Origin: Kangiella sp.
Lineage (GTDB): Bacteria > Pseudomonadota > Gammaproteobacteria > Enterobacterales > Kangiellaceae
DNA: 5,740 nt
NCBI GenBank assembly: GCA_026195755.1
Contig: JAPHRL010000202.1
Span: forward strand, 1 to 5,740
Direction of reading: 5' to 3'
Shown in pieces: positions 1 to 5,726 of this stretch. The first letter of the stretch is position 1. Every line of letters begins with the position of its first letter. The position numbers and the translations under genes were made by a program. The notes beneath the pieces are model-generated. The model was given only the letters and a program-made list of their open reading frames with translations, was not told where the DNA came from and did no database searches.

Positions 1-246
1 ATCGGTTGTACCAAATGCATTCAGGCATGCCCTGTCGACGCCATTTTAGGCGCACCGAAATTGATGCATACGGTCATTATTGACGAATGTACCGGCTGCG
101 ATTTATGCGTTGAGCCCTGCCCGGTTGATTGCATCGACATGCTCGAAATTCCGCAGACTGTTTCTACCTGGAAATGGCAACAGCCGGAACAAATGGAATT
201 AAACCAAATCCCCATCAAGCAGGTTTTTAGTAAGGAGACCCATTAA
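1..246 (+). CDS. rsxB: Electron transport complex subunit RsxB (RnfB), C-terminal part
   Basis: The frame is open from base 1 and ends in TAA at 244-246. It gives 81 residues of a protein that is about 190 residues long in E. coli, so the N-terminal membrane anchor and the first cluster domain lie upstream. What is visible is the tandem [4Fe-4S] ferredoxin domain. The first motif begins just after its first cysteine and retains cysteines at bases 7-9, 16-18 and 28-30, followed by Pro. The second is complete (C-x2-C-x2-C-x3-CP), with codons at 88, 97, 106 and 118. The sequence IGCTKCIQACPVDAI is near-identical to the equivalent region of E. coli RsxB. In the family, RsxB is a cytoplasm-facing ferredoxin-like subunit that relays electrons within the Rsx/Rnf complex. 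Its stop overlaps the rsxC start (TAATG). The truncation is only the window edge. An internal ATG at 64 is not a gene start because conserved cluster sequence precedes it. Confidence 0.95.
   Translation: MGCTKCIQACPVDAILGAPKLMHTVIIDECTGCDLCVEPCPVDCIDMLEIPQTVSTWKWQQPEQMELNQIPIKQVFSKETH
232..237 (+). promoter_or_regulatory. Ribosome binding site of rsxC
   Basis: AAGGAG lies 8 bases before the rsxC ATG at 246 and inside the 3' end of rsxB. It is a strong Shine-Dalgarno match and supports the ATG at 246, whose A is the last base of the rsxB stop codon. Confidence 0.75.
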
Positions 247-1865
247 TGGAACGCTCCAACTATAAATCCGAAATCCCTATTTTCGAGTTTCCTGGTGGCA
301 TTCATCCCAAGGAACATAAGGTCGAATCGAATCAGACGCCGATTCGGGATATTCCATTACCGAAACAATTAGTCATCAACCTTAAGGGTCAGGCCGGCAA
401 TCGCTCGCTACCGGTTGTGAATGTTGGTGACACGGTATTAAAGGGCCAAGTCATAGCTGAGAGTGATGGTATTTTCAGCACCCATCAACACGCCCCTAGT
501 TCTGGTACTGTTGTGGCGATTGAAAAACGCCCCATTGCGCACCCTTCCGGTCTTGATGATGTATGCGTGGTTATTGAAACTGATGGTAAGGATCAGTGGT
601 GCGATTTAAGTCCCAAGCCCAATACTCATAATTTACAACGTGCGGAAATCCTGGCCCATATTTGCGAGAGCGGTATTGTCGGCTTAGGCGGAGCTTCATT
701 CCCGACCCATATCAAACTGAAACGCGAATCAGGGATTCATACCCTGATTATCAACGCCGCCGAGTGTGAACCTTATATCACCTGCGATGATCGCTTGCTG
801 CAAGAACATGCGCTAGAAGTTTTAAAAGGTGCACAAATCATCAGCCAGCTTTATCAAGACTTAACAATCATTATCGGAATTGAAGACAATAAACCTGATG
901 CGATTGATGCTTTAGTATCCGCTCGAAAAGAACTAGGGCTGGATGGCGCTAAAATTGCCGTAATACCAACCAAGTATCCAAGTGGTGGCGAAAAGCAGCT
1001 CATCCAACTTATCACCGGAAAAGAAGTTCCGCATGGTGGCTTACCGGCTGATTTAGGTTTGGTTATGCACAATGTAGCAACCTGCTTCGCGATCTTTGAA
1101 GCCTTCGAGTACGGCAAGCCGTTGGTGTCACGTGTCGTAACGTTGACCGGTGAAGCCTGCCAGAAAGCCGGTAACTATCAGGTGCCATTTGGTACCCCGG
1201 TTGAACACCTGATGAAGATTAGTGAGGCTTCAAATCCAGGCGTATTAGTCATGGGTGGCCCCATGATGGGCTTTGAATTGCCGAACTCTAAGGTCGGCAT
1301 CGTTAAAGCCACTAATTGCATCATCATGGCGGCGCCAAAAGAGTTGAAACATGACCACTTGGCCCTGCCCTGTATCCGTTGCGGTGCCTGTATGGATGCC
1401 TGCCCAGCGTCTCTGTTACCACAGCAGCTCTATTGGCACGCTAAGTCTGACGAGTTTGAAAAAGCCGAAGAGTATGATTTGTTTGATTGCATCGAGTGCG
1501 GTGCCTGCGCTTATGTTTGCCCCAGCGATATCCCGCTGGTGCAATACTATCGCTACGCCAAATCCACAATCCGCAATCAGAAAGTTGAAAAAACCAAAGC
1601 TGACAAGGCACGTCTTCGTCATGAAGCTCGCCAGGAACGATTGGAACGGGTGAAACGTGAAAAAGCTGAGAAACACCGCAAGGCAGCGGAAGCAAGACGC
1701 AAAGCGGCCGAAGCAGCAGGTGATGATGATACCAAAAAATCAGCAGTTGCCGCAGCACTGGCACGCGTAAAAGCTAAAAAGGCAGAGCAAGATGAAGATT
1801 CTGCAACTGGCTCTTCAAATGAAACTGAAAACCAAGAGACAGACAACAAAGGGAATGATGCATGA
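246..1865 (+). CDS. rsxC: Electron transport complex subunit RsxC (RnfC)
   Basis: This 539-residue peripheral subunit is, from family knowledge, the NADH/FMN-binding iron-sulfur entry module of the Rsx/Rnf complex on the cytoplasmic face. Seen here are the N-terminal GGIHP motif (residues 17-21), the glycine-rich GLGGASFPTH loop (about 146-155) and the following NAAECEPYIT block (about 171-179), both typical of the Nqo1-like nucleotide/flavin fold. Two complete [4Fe-4S] motifs follow: cysteines 376, 379, 382, 386 and 415, 418, 421, 425. From about residue 440 the protein becomes a highly charged Lys/Glu/Arg/Ala-rich tail, probably helical or coiled coil, ending in an acidic, Asn/Thr/Ser-rich stretch. 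E. coli RsxC is about 740 residues with a long repetitive tail, so this tail is short and not obviously repeated. The start is supported by AAGGAG at 232-237. The gene overlaps rsxB by 1 base and rsxD by 4 (ATGA). Confidence 0.97.
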   Translation: MERSNYKSEIPIFEFPGGIHPKEHKVESNQTPIRDIPLPKQLVINLKGQAGNRSLPVVNVGDTVLKGQVIAESDGIFSTHQHAPSSGTVVAIEKRPIAHPSGLDDVCVVIETDGKDQWCDLSPKPNTHNLQRAEILAHICESGIVGLGGASFPTHIKLKRESGIHTLIINAAECEPYITCDDRLLQEHALEVLKGAQIISQLYQDLTIIIGIEDNKPDAIDALVSARKELGLDGAKIAVIPTKYPSGGEKQLIQLITGKEVPHGGLPADLGLVMHNVATCFAIFEAFEYGKPLVSRVVTLTGEACQKAGNYQVPFGTPVEHLMKISEASNPGVLVMGGPMMGFELPNSKVGIVKATNCIIMAAPKELKHDHLALPCIRCGACMDACPASLLPQQLYWHAKSDEFEKAEEYDLFDCIECGACAYVCPSDIPLVQYYRYAKSTIRNQKVEKTKADKARLRHEARQERLERVKREKAEKHRKAAEARRKAAEAAGDDDTKKSAVAAALARVKAKKAEQDEDSATGSSNETENQETDNKGNDA

Positions 1866-2938
1866 GTCTAATATCGTCACCATTTACTAAAAATCCCACC
1901 TCAGTCAGTGCGCTGATGTTGTGGGTTATTGGTGCCACATTGCCAGGCTTATTCGCGCTGGTCTATTTCTTCGGGTTCGGCGTCATTATTAATATCATTA
2001 TTGCCAGCGTTACCGCTCTGGTTACCGAAGCTCTTATTCTAAAAACTCGCCGGCGCCCTGTGCTGCCGATCTTATTTGATGGCAGCGCTCTGGTAACCGC
2101 CTGGTTATTGGCACTGGCTATTCCGCCGCTACTACCCTGGTGGATGACGGTTATCGGTGTTTCATTCGCCATTGTATTTGCTAAACATGTCTATGGGGGC
2201 TTAGGTAATAACCTGTTCAATCCCGCCATGGTTGGCTACGTACTACTGCTGATCTCCTTCCCGCTGGAAATGACCTCATGGCTTCCCCCAGCTGAACTGG
2301 CGCAAAATCCTGTCAGTTTTATGGATGCACTCTCTTATATCTTTACCGGTACTGGTTTTGATAACCAGTCAATTGCTTCAACACGTATTGGAGTTGATGG
2401 CTTTACCATGGCAACGCCACTGGATCACGTCAAAACCGAGCTGTCCCAAGGGTATCGCCTGGCTGAAATTGAAACTCACGCAGTGATTAATGGCTTATCC
2501 GGTTCTGGCTGGCAATGGGTTAACTTAGGTTTCCTTGCGGGCGGTCTGGTACTGATGTTCCGTAAAGTCATCGGCTGGCAAATTCCGGCAGGCCTTTTAT
2601 TAGGTATGGTCGCCATGTCGTTCGTATTATTTGCCAGCAACAGCGATCACTATCTGTCGCCAAGCTTTCATTTGTTTGCTGGCGCCACCATGCTTGGTGC
2701 TTTCTTCATCGCTACGGATCCTGTTACCGCCTCCACAACGCCGAAAGGTCGCTGGATATTTGGTTTAGGCATTGGCATCATCACCGTTCTTATCAGAACC
2801 TTTGGCGGCTACCCGGACGCTATCGCTTTTGCCGTTTTGCTCATGAACATGACAGTGCCGATGCTCGATTACTACACCAAGCCGAAAACATACGGTCATA
2901 AAGCAAAACGAGCCACAGGAGACTCCGATGCTGACTAA
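1862..2938 (+). CDS. rsxD: Electron transport complex subunit RsxD (RnfD)
   Basis: This is a 358-residue integral membrane subunit of the NqrB/RnfD family. In the family it carries a covalently bound FMN and helps conduct electrons and ions across the inner membrane. The protein is hydrophobic nearly throughout, with clear early membrane segments at about residues 17-60 (two) and 74-110 (two). The conserved blocks DGSALVTAWLLALAIPP (about 73-89) and GLGNNLFNPAMVGY are present. The motif MATPLD holds Thr185, the expected FMN-phosphate attachment residue (Thr187 in the well-studied Vibrio protein). A later block, FFIATDPVTAS, and the final helices are also conserved. The ATG at 1862 overlaps the rsxC stop as ATGA, with AAAGGGA at 1848-1854 as a reasonable ribosome binding site. 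Its last 11 bases overlap rsxG, suggesting coupled translation of neighbouring subunits. The length is normal for the family. Confidence 0.96.
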   Translation: MSLISSPFTKNPTSVSALMLWVIGATLPGLFALVYFFGFGVIINIIIASVTALVTEALILKTRRRPVLPILFDGSALVTAWLLALAIPPLLPWWMTVIGVSFAIVFAKHVYGGLGNNLFNPAMVGYVLLLISFPLEMTSWLPPAELAQNPVSFMDALSYIFTGTGFDNQSIASTRIGVDGFTMATPLDHVKTELSQGYRLAEIETHAVINGLSGSGWQWVNLGFLAGGLVLMFRKVIGWQIPAGLLLGMVAMSFVLFASNSDHYLSPSFHLFAGATMLGAFFIATDPVTASTTPKGRWIFGLGIGIITVLIRTFGGYPDAIAFAVLLMNMTVPMLDYYTKPKTYGHKAKRATGDSDAD

Positions 2939-3569
2939 AATGATTGGAAAGAACGGAATAATTTTGGCCATTTTTGCAGCCGTTTGTGTGGGACTGATTG
3001 CTATAACCTATTACGTCACCCGCGACACTATTGCTGGCGAGATGGAAGCAGCACTAGCTCGCACTTTAAATCAGCTGGTCGAACAAAATGAATACAACAA
3101 TGATGTTTACCATGACTGTACTTTAATCGAAGATGCCACTGCGCTAGGCTCCAATAAGCCTTTGAAAGCTTACCGCATGCGTCAAGATGGTGAGCCAGTG
3201 GCGGTTGTCATGGAGTCAATTGCTCCAAACGGATACAGCGGCAAAATTGCTATGGTAGTGGGTATTTATGCAGACGGCACTATAGCTGGCGTACGCGTTA
3301 CTGATCATAAAGAAACGCCCGGATTGGGTGATAAAGTAGACGTCAAGAAAAGTGACTGGATATTAAAGTTTGCAGGAAGATCGCTGCGCAACCCCGAACC
3401 TGAAGAGTGGGCAGTGAGCAAGGACGGTGGCCAGTTTGACGCATTCACTGGCGCAACTATTACGCCAAGAGCGGTCATCCAGCAGGTCGCAACAACATTA
3501 GAATTCTTCGAAGATAATAAGCAGCAGCTTTTCGAAGGACCGCAAAACTGTGGAGGAACGAATGATTAA
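2928..3569 (+). CDS. rsxG: Electron transport complex subunit RsxG (RnfG)
   Basis: This 213-residue subunit has a single N-terminal membrane helix at about residues 9-28 and a periplasmic FMN-binding domain. The family attaches FMN covalently to a threonine in an S/T-G-A-T motif; here it is TGATIT, with Thr177 as the acceptor (Thr175 in the Vibrio protein). A second conserved block, HKETPGLGDKV at about residues 127-137, is typical of RnfG/NqrC proteins. Within the complex it is thought to pass electrons between RsxD and the membrane iron-sulfur centre. The ATG at 2928 has AGGAGA at 2917-2922 and overlaps the end of rsxD by 11 bases. The stop overlaps rsxE by 8 bases. The ORF is intact and of normal length. 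Confidence 0.96.
   Translation: MLTKMIGKNGIILAIFAAVCVGLIAITYYVTRDTIAGEMEAALARTLNQLVEQNEYNNDVYHDCTLIEDATALGSNKPLKAYRMRQDGEPVAVVMESIAPNGYSGKIAMVVGIYADGTIAGVRVTDHKETPGLGDKVDVKKSDWILKFAGRSLRNPEPEEWAVSKDGGQFDAFTGATITPRAVIQQVATTLEFFEDNKQQLFEGPQNCGGTND
3552..3558 (+). promoter_or_regulatory. Ribosome binding site that decides the rsxE start
   Basis: GGAGGAA lies inside the last codons of rsxG and ends 3 bases before the ATG at 3562. The same frame is also open from a GTG at 3550, but that GTG would lie upstream of this strong Shine-Dalgarno sequence. The ATG at 3562 is therefore the better start, giving a protein beginning MINSEHKT. Confidence 0.8.
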
Positions 3570-4263
3570 TTCCGAACACAAAACGATTATCAAAAACGGA
3601 CTTTGGGATAACAACCCGGCACTGGTTCAGTTACTGGGCTTGTGTCCCCTGCTAGCCGTCAGTAACACCTTCATTAACGGGTTGGCACTTGGTCTCGCCA
3701 CAACCTGGGTTTTAGCAGGCTCAAACGGCTCAGTGTCATTAGTTCGTAACTATATTCCTAAAGACATTCGAATTCCGATTTTCGTCATGATGATTGCCAG
3801 CTTTGTAACCAATGTTGGTCTTATTATGAATGCTTATACCTATGACCTGTATTTAACGCTCGGCATTTTCATTCCGTTGATCGTCACTAACTGCGCCATC
3901 ATTGGCCGCGCCGAAGCCTTCGCTTCGAAGAACAAATTCTTTCCATCGCTGCTGGATGGTGTCATGCAAGGCTTAGGATTTACTGCCGTGTTGTGCACGC
4001 TAGGAGCATTACGCGAGATGATCGGCCAAGGCACCCTCTTCTCAGGTGCTGAACAACTATTTGGCGAATGGGCCAGCGATTTAACCCTTTCTTTCTATCT
4101 GACAGATTCAACCTTCCTGTTCGCCATATTACCGCCAGGTGCTTTCGTTGGGCTGGGGATTCTGATCGCTATCAAAAACGGCATTGATCACAAACGCGCA
4201 GAACAAGCTAAAGCAACTAAAGCAGCACCCGTTCAAAGTGGAGAAGCTTTGAGTCATGAATAA
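3562..4263 (+). CDS. rsxE: Electron transport complex subunit RsxE (RnfE)
   Basis: This is a 233-residue integral membrane protein of the RnfE/NqrD family, homologous to its partner RsxA, with about six predicted hydrophobic segments. Two conserved cysteines are visible: Cys28 in LLGLCPLLAVSN and Cys111 in IVTNCAIIGRAEAFAS. In solved NQR/Rnf structures the equivalent cysteines of the two homologous subunits together hold an iron-sulfur centre at the middle of the membrane, through which electrons cross. That role here is inferred by homology, because rsxA is outside the window. The block GALREMIGQGTLF in the second half is also typical. The C-terminus is a short charged, alanine-rich tail. 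The ATG at 3562 is chosen over the in-frame GTG at 3550 because of the GGAGG just upstream. The gene overlaps rsxG and nth by 8 bases each. Confidence 0.96.
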   Translation: MINSEHKTIIKNGLWDNNPALVQLLGLCPLLAVSNTFINGLALGLATTWVLAGSNGSVSLVRNYIPKDIRIPIFVMMIASFVTNVGLIMNAYTYDLYLTLGIFIPLIVTNCAIIGRAEAFASKNKFFPSLLDGVMQGLGFTAVLCTLGALREMIGQGTLFSGAEQLFGEWASDLTLSFYLTDSTFLFAILPPGAFVGLGILIAIKNGIDHKRAEQAKATKAAPVQSGEALSHE

Positions 4264-4891
4264 AGCCAAGCGACAGGAAATATTCGAGCGACTGCGCGAG
4301 CATAATCCCAATCCGGAAACTGAACTGGAATACAGCTCCACTTTCGAATTGCTCATCGCTGTCATTTTATCAGCGCAAGCAACCGACGTTGGCGTTAACA
4401 AAGCAACCCGTAAACTCTACCCGGTAGCCAATACACCAGAAGCTATTTATGCCTTGGGCGAAGAAGGACTCAAGGAATACATCAAAACCATTGGCCTGTT
4501 TAACAGCAAAGCCAAAAACGTCATTTCATGCTGTAAGGACCTGATCGAAAAACATAATTCTATCGTTCCAGACAATCGCAAAGACCTCGAAGCATTGGCT
4601 GGGGTTGGTCGTAAAACCGCCAATGTGGTTCTCAACACCGCTTTCAGACAACCTGCCATGGCCGTAGATACACACATCTTCCGCGTATCTAACCGTACCA
4701 AAATCGCGCCCGGAAAAAACGTCCGACAGGTCGAAGAAAAGCTACTTAAGTTTGTCCCTGAAGAATTCCTGCTTGATGCTCACCATTGGCTAATCCTGCA
4801 CGGCCGTTACACCTGTCTTGCCAGAAAACCCCGTTGCGGCAGCTGCATAATTGAAGATCTGTGTGAGTTTAAAGATAAAACCAGCGATTGA
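4256..4891 (+). CDS. nth: Endonuclease III (DNA glycosylase/AP lyase)
   Basis: This is a 211-residue bifunctional base-excision-repair enzyme that removes oxidised pyrimidines and then cleaves the abasic site. It has the same length as E. coli Nth and aligns with it without gaps as far as I can recall. The helix-hairpin-helix LAGVGRKTANVVL contains the catalytic Lys120. The following VDTHIFRVSNR block contains the catalytic Asp138. The C-terminal [4Fe-4S] ligands Cys187, Cys194, Cys197 and Cys203 have the C-x6-C-x2-C-x5-C spacing. The start overlaps the rsxE end by 8 bases. The nearest purine-rich sequence (GGAG, 4240-4243) is rather far away at 12 bases, so translation probably depends on ribosomes finishing rsxE. 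The rsx-nth linkage is conserved in E. coli. It is the last gene of this operon, with no convincing terminator after it. Confidence 0.98.
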   Translation: MNKAKRQEIFERLREHNPNPETELEYSSTFELLIAVILSAQATDVGVNKATRKLYPVANTPEAIYALGEEGLKEYIKTIGLFNSKAKNVISCCKDLIEKHNSIVPDNRKDLEALAGVGRKTANVVLNTAFRQPAMAVDTHIFRVSNRTKIAPGKNVRQVEEKLLKFVPEEFLLDAHHWLILHGRYTCLARKPRCGSCIIEDLCEFKDKTSD

Positions 4892-4914
4892 TCGTGTTAA
4901 ATCTGTACTGACAA

Positions 4915-4932
4915 CACAGTCAGCTCACTGTG
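4915..4932. terminator. Weak hairpin after nth, possible transcript end
   Basis: CACAGT and ACTGTG form a 6-bp stem around a 6-base loop, 24 bases after the nth stop. No T-run follows, so it is not a standard intrinsic terminator. It could be a processing or 3'-protecting hairpin, or chance. The first REP-like half-site begins two bases beyond it. Confidence 0.25.
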
Positions 4933-4933
4933 C

Positions 4934-4940
4934 GGACAAC
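4934..4940 (-). repeat. REP-like half-site
   Basis: GGACAAC, preceded by TGC, matches one arm of the palindrome found at 4955-4982 and keeps its orientation. The opposite arm is absent and the arm itself is degenerate (GGACAACTT rather than GGACAACTC). It is probably a decayed or truncated copy. At this length a chance match is possible, though its position next to full copies argues against that. Confidence 0.4.
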
Positions 4941-4954
4941 TTATTCATCTTCAC

Positions 4955-4982
4955 GTACGGACAACTCATGAGTTGTCCCTAC
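4955..4982 (-). repeat. REP-like palindrome, copy 1 (GTAG on the minus strand)
   Basis: The core at 4959-4978 is a perfect 20-base palindrome: GGACAACTCA pairs exactly with TGAGTTGTCC. It is extended by GTAC on the left (4955-4958) and CTAC on the right (4979-4982), so three further pairs form after a single C/C mismatch. Read on the minus strand the unit begins GTAG and then enters the hairpin. This is the arrangement of REP elements, in which a GTAG-type tetranucleotide stands at the 5' foot of an imperfect hairpin and is recognised by the RAYT transposase. It lies 164 bases upstream of the transposase gene. Confidence 0.75.
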
Positions 4983-5018
4983 AAAACCACCCATCCCGTA
5001 CCAATAATACCTAACGCT

Positions 5019-5046
5019 GTACGGACAACTCACGAGTTGTCCCAAG
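5019..5046 (-). repeat. REP-like palindrome, copy 2 (foot degenerate)
   Basis: The arms GGACAACTC (5023-5031) and GAGTTGTCC (5034-5042) are identical to copy 1, with AC in the centre instead of AT. The left flank GTAC is also kept, but the right flank is CAAG in place of CTAC. On the minus strand it therefore begins CTTG rather than GTAG, and the lower stem cannot pair. It is in the same orientation as copy 1, with starts 64 bases apart and an unrelated AT-richer spacer between. Confidence 0.7.
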
Positions 5047-5145
5047 ATCAGAAAATATAAACCGCCCTATAACTAATAGCTATTTGTTCTCACGTTATAA
5101 ATTTGTTTTTATTGTTCCTAAGAGAGTTAAACTGCTAGGGACAGC
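5047..5145 (+). promoter_or_regulatory. AT-rich leader of the transposase gene
   Basis: About 100 bases of AT-rich sequence separate the second palindrome from the transposase ATG. Possible -10 elements are TATAAA at 5056-5061 and at 5096-5101, but neither has a convincing -35 hexamer at 16-18 bases. TTGTCC inside the palindrome is 13 bases from the first, which is too close. A promoter is likely somewhere here, because the gene stands alone and is unlikely to depend on the operon, but it cannot be placed. Confidence 0.25.
5137..5141 (+). promoter_or_regulatory. Probable ribosome binding site of the transposase
   Basis: AGGGA lies 4 bases before the ATG at 5146. It is a modest and rather close Shine-Dalgarno match. 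The surrounding CTAGGGACAGC resembles the start of the REP-like unit (GTAGGGACAAC), differing at two positions over 11 bases. Confidence 0.45.
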
Positions 5146-5667
5146 ATGAAACAAAGGAAAGCCAATCGACTACGCGACTACAACTATTCTCAACCAGGCT
5201 CGTACTTCGTAACAATATGCACAAAGGAGCAAAAATGCCTATTTGGTCGAGTTTCAGGCTCAGAAAGGCAGCTTAACGCACTCGGTCAAATAGTTATTAA
5301 TACATGGCTTGAAGTTATTGAAAGTAGCTCCAACGCAACATCTGATTACTCCATAGTAATGCCCAATCATTTCCACGCCATTCTCAATATAGAAAATAAT
5401 GAGCTAGAAAAGAATCTGCTTATATCTGATAAAGAATCAGAACAAAGACGTAAAACAATGTTGCTCTCAAAAGTCGTTGGTCGTTTCAAGATGCAATCTG
5501 CAAAAAGGGTAAATCAAGCTCGAAATCTATCGGGAGAAGCTCTATGGATGAGAAGCTACTGGGATCGGGTCATCAGAAATGAAGAAGAGCTAATGAAAAT
5601 AAGGGAATATATTCAAAACAATCCTCTGAAATGGGAATTAGATAAACTTAATCCACGGAATAAGTGA
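5146..5667 (+). CDS. REP-associated tyrosine transposase (RAYT, Y1/HUH family)
   Basis: This is a 173-residue, apparently intact protein of the IS200-like Y1 transposase superfamily. Family members nick and rejoin single-stranded DNA through a 5'-phosphotyrosine, and RAYTs do this at REP hairpins. The N-terminal block RLRDYNYSQPGSYFVTICT (residues 8-26) is typical of chromosomal RAYT-like proteins. MPNHFHAIL (72-80) carries the HUH metal-binding pair His75 and His77. The C-terminal RSYWDRVIRNEEELMKIREYIQNNPLKW region contains Tyr155, the likely nucleophile by its place before the NNP motif. The start is the first ATG, with AGGGA just upstream, and the conserved R-x-R-D-Y block begins soon after. 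Nearby hairpins with GTAG feet support a RAYT rather than a true IS200 element. The gene looks AT-richer than the rsx genes, consistent with separate ancestry or horizontal acquisition. Activity is not shown by sequence alone. Confidence 0.88.
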   Translation: MKQRKANRLRDYNYSQPGSYFVTICTKEQKCLFGRVSGSERQLNALGQIVINTWLEVIESSSNATSDYSIVMPNHFHAILNIENNELEKNLLISDKESEQRRKTMLLSKVVGRFKMQSAKRVNQARNLSGEALWMRSYWDRVIRNEEELMKIREYIQNNPLKWELDKLNPRNK

Positions 5668-5705
5668 GCTCAGTTAATAGACGTCCTGTTACTCATAAGT
5701 ATTCT

Positions 5706-5717
5706 TACGGACAACTC
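5706..5717 (-). repeat. REP-like half-site downstream of the transposase
   Basis: TACGGACAACTC matches the left foot and left arm of copies 1 and 2 base for base. The following TAACCCACT shows no matching right arm. It is therefore half of a unit in the same orientation as those upstream. It begins 38 bases after the transposase stop. Confidence 0.6.
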
Positions 5718-5726
5718 TAACCCACT

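Noticed and set aside
854..1117. Minus-strand open frame inside rsxC, and similar ones inside rsxC, rsxD, rsxE and nth
   Set aside because: They lie wholly opposite well-conserved genes, have no family motifs, and arise from the codon pattern of the real genes.
3550..3561. Possible GTG start for rsxE four codons upstream
   Set aside because: The strong GGAGG at 3552-3556 lies after this GTG and is correctly spaced for the ATG at 3562, so the extension would be untranslated.
3913..3930. Inverted repeats GAAGC/GCTTC and CTTCG/CGAAG
   Set aside because: They sit in the conserved coding sequence of rsxE (AEAFAS region) and are explained by codon choice.
4931..5046. CRISPR array, suggested by repeated palindromic units
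   Set aside because: There are only two full units, the spacing is irregular, copies appear on both sides of a transposase in both orientations, and no cas genes are present.
4851..5060. A 69-codon open frame running from the end of nth across both palindromes
   Set aside because: It starts inside nth in another frame, has no ribosome binding site or recognisable protein features, and is mostly repeat DNA.
5146..5667. True IS200/IS605 insertion sequence
   Set aside because: The protein has the RAYT-type N-terminal block and sits with GTAG-footed hairpins. No tnpB or recognisable IS200-type left and right ends are visible.
5696..5707. TAAG/CTTA four-base stem after the transposase gene as a terminator
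   Set aside because: The stem is only 4 bp, A/T-rich and lacks a T-run, so it is not distinguishable from chance.
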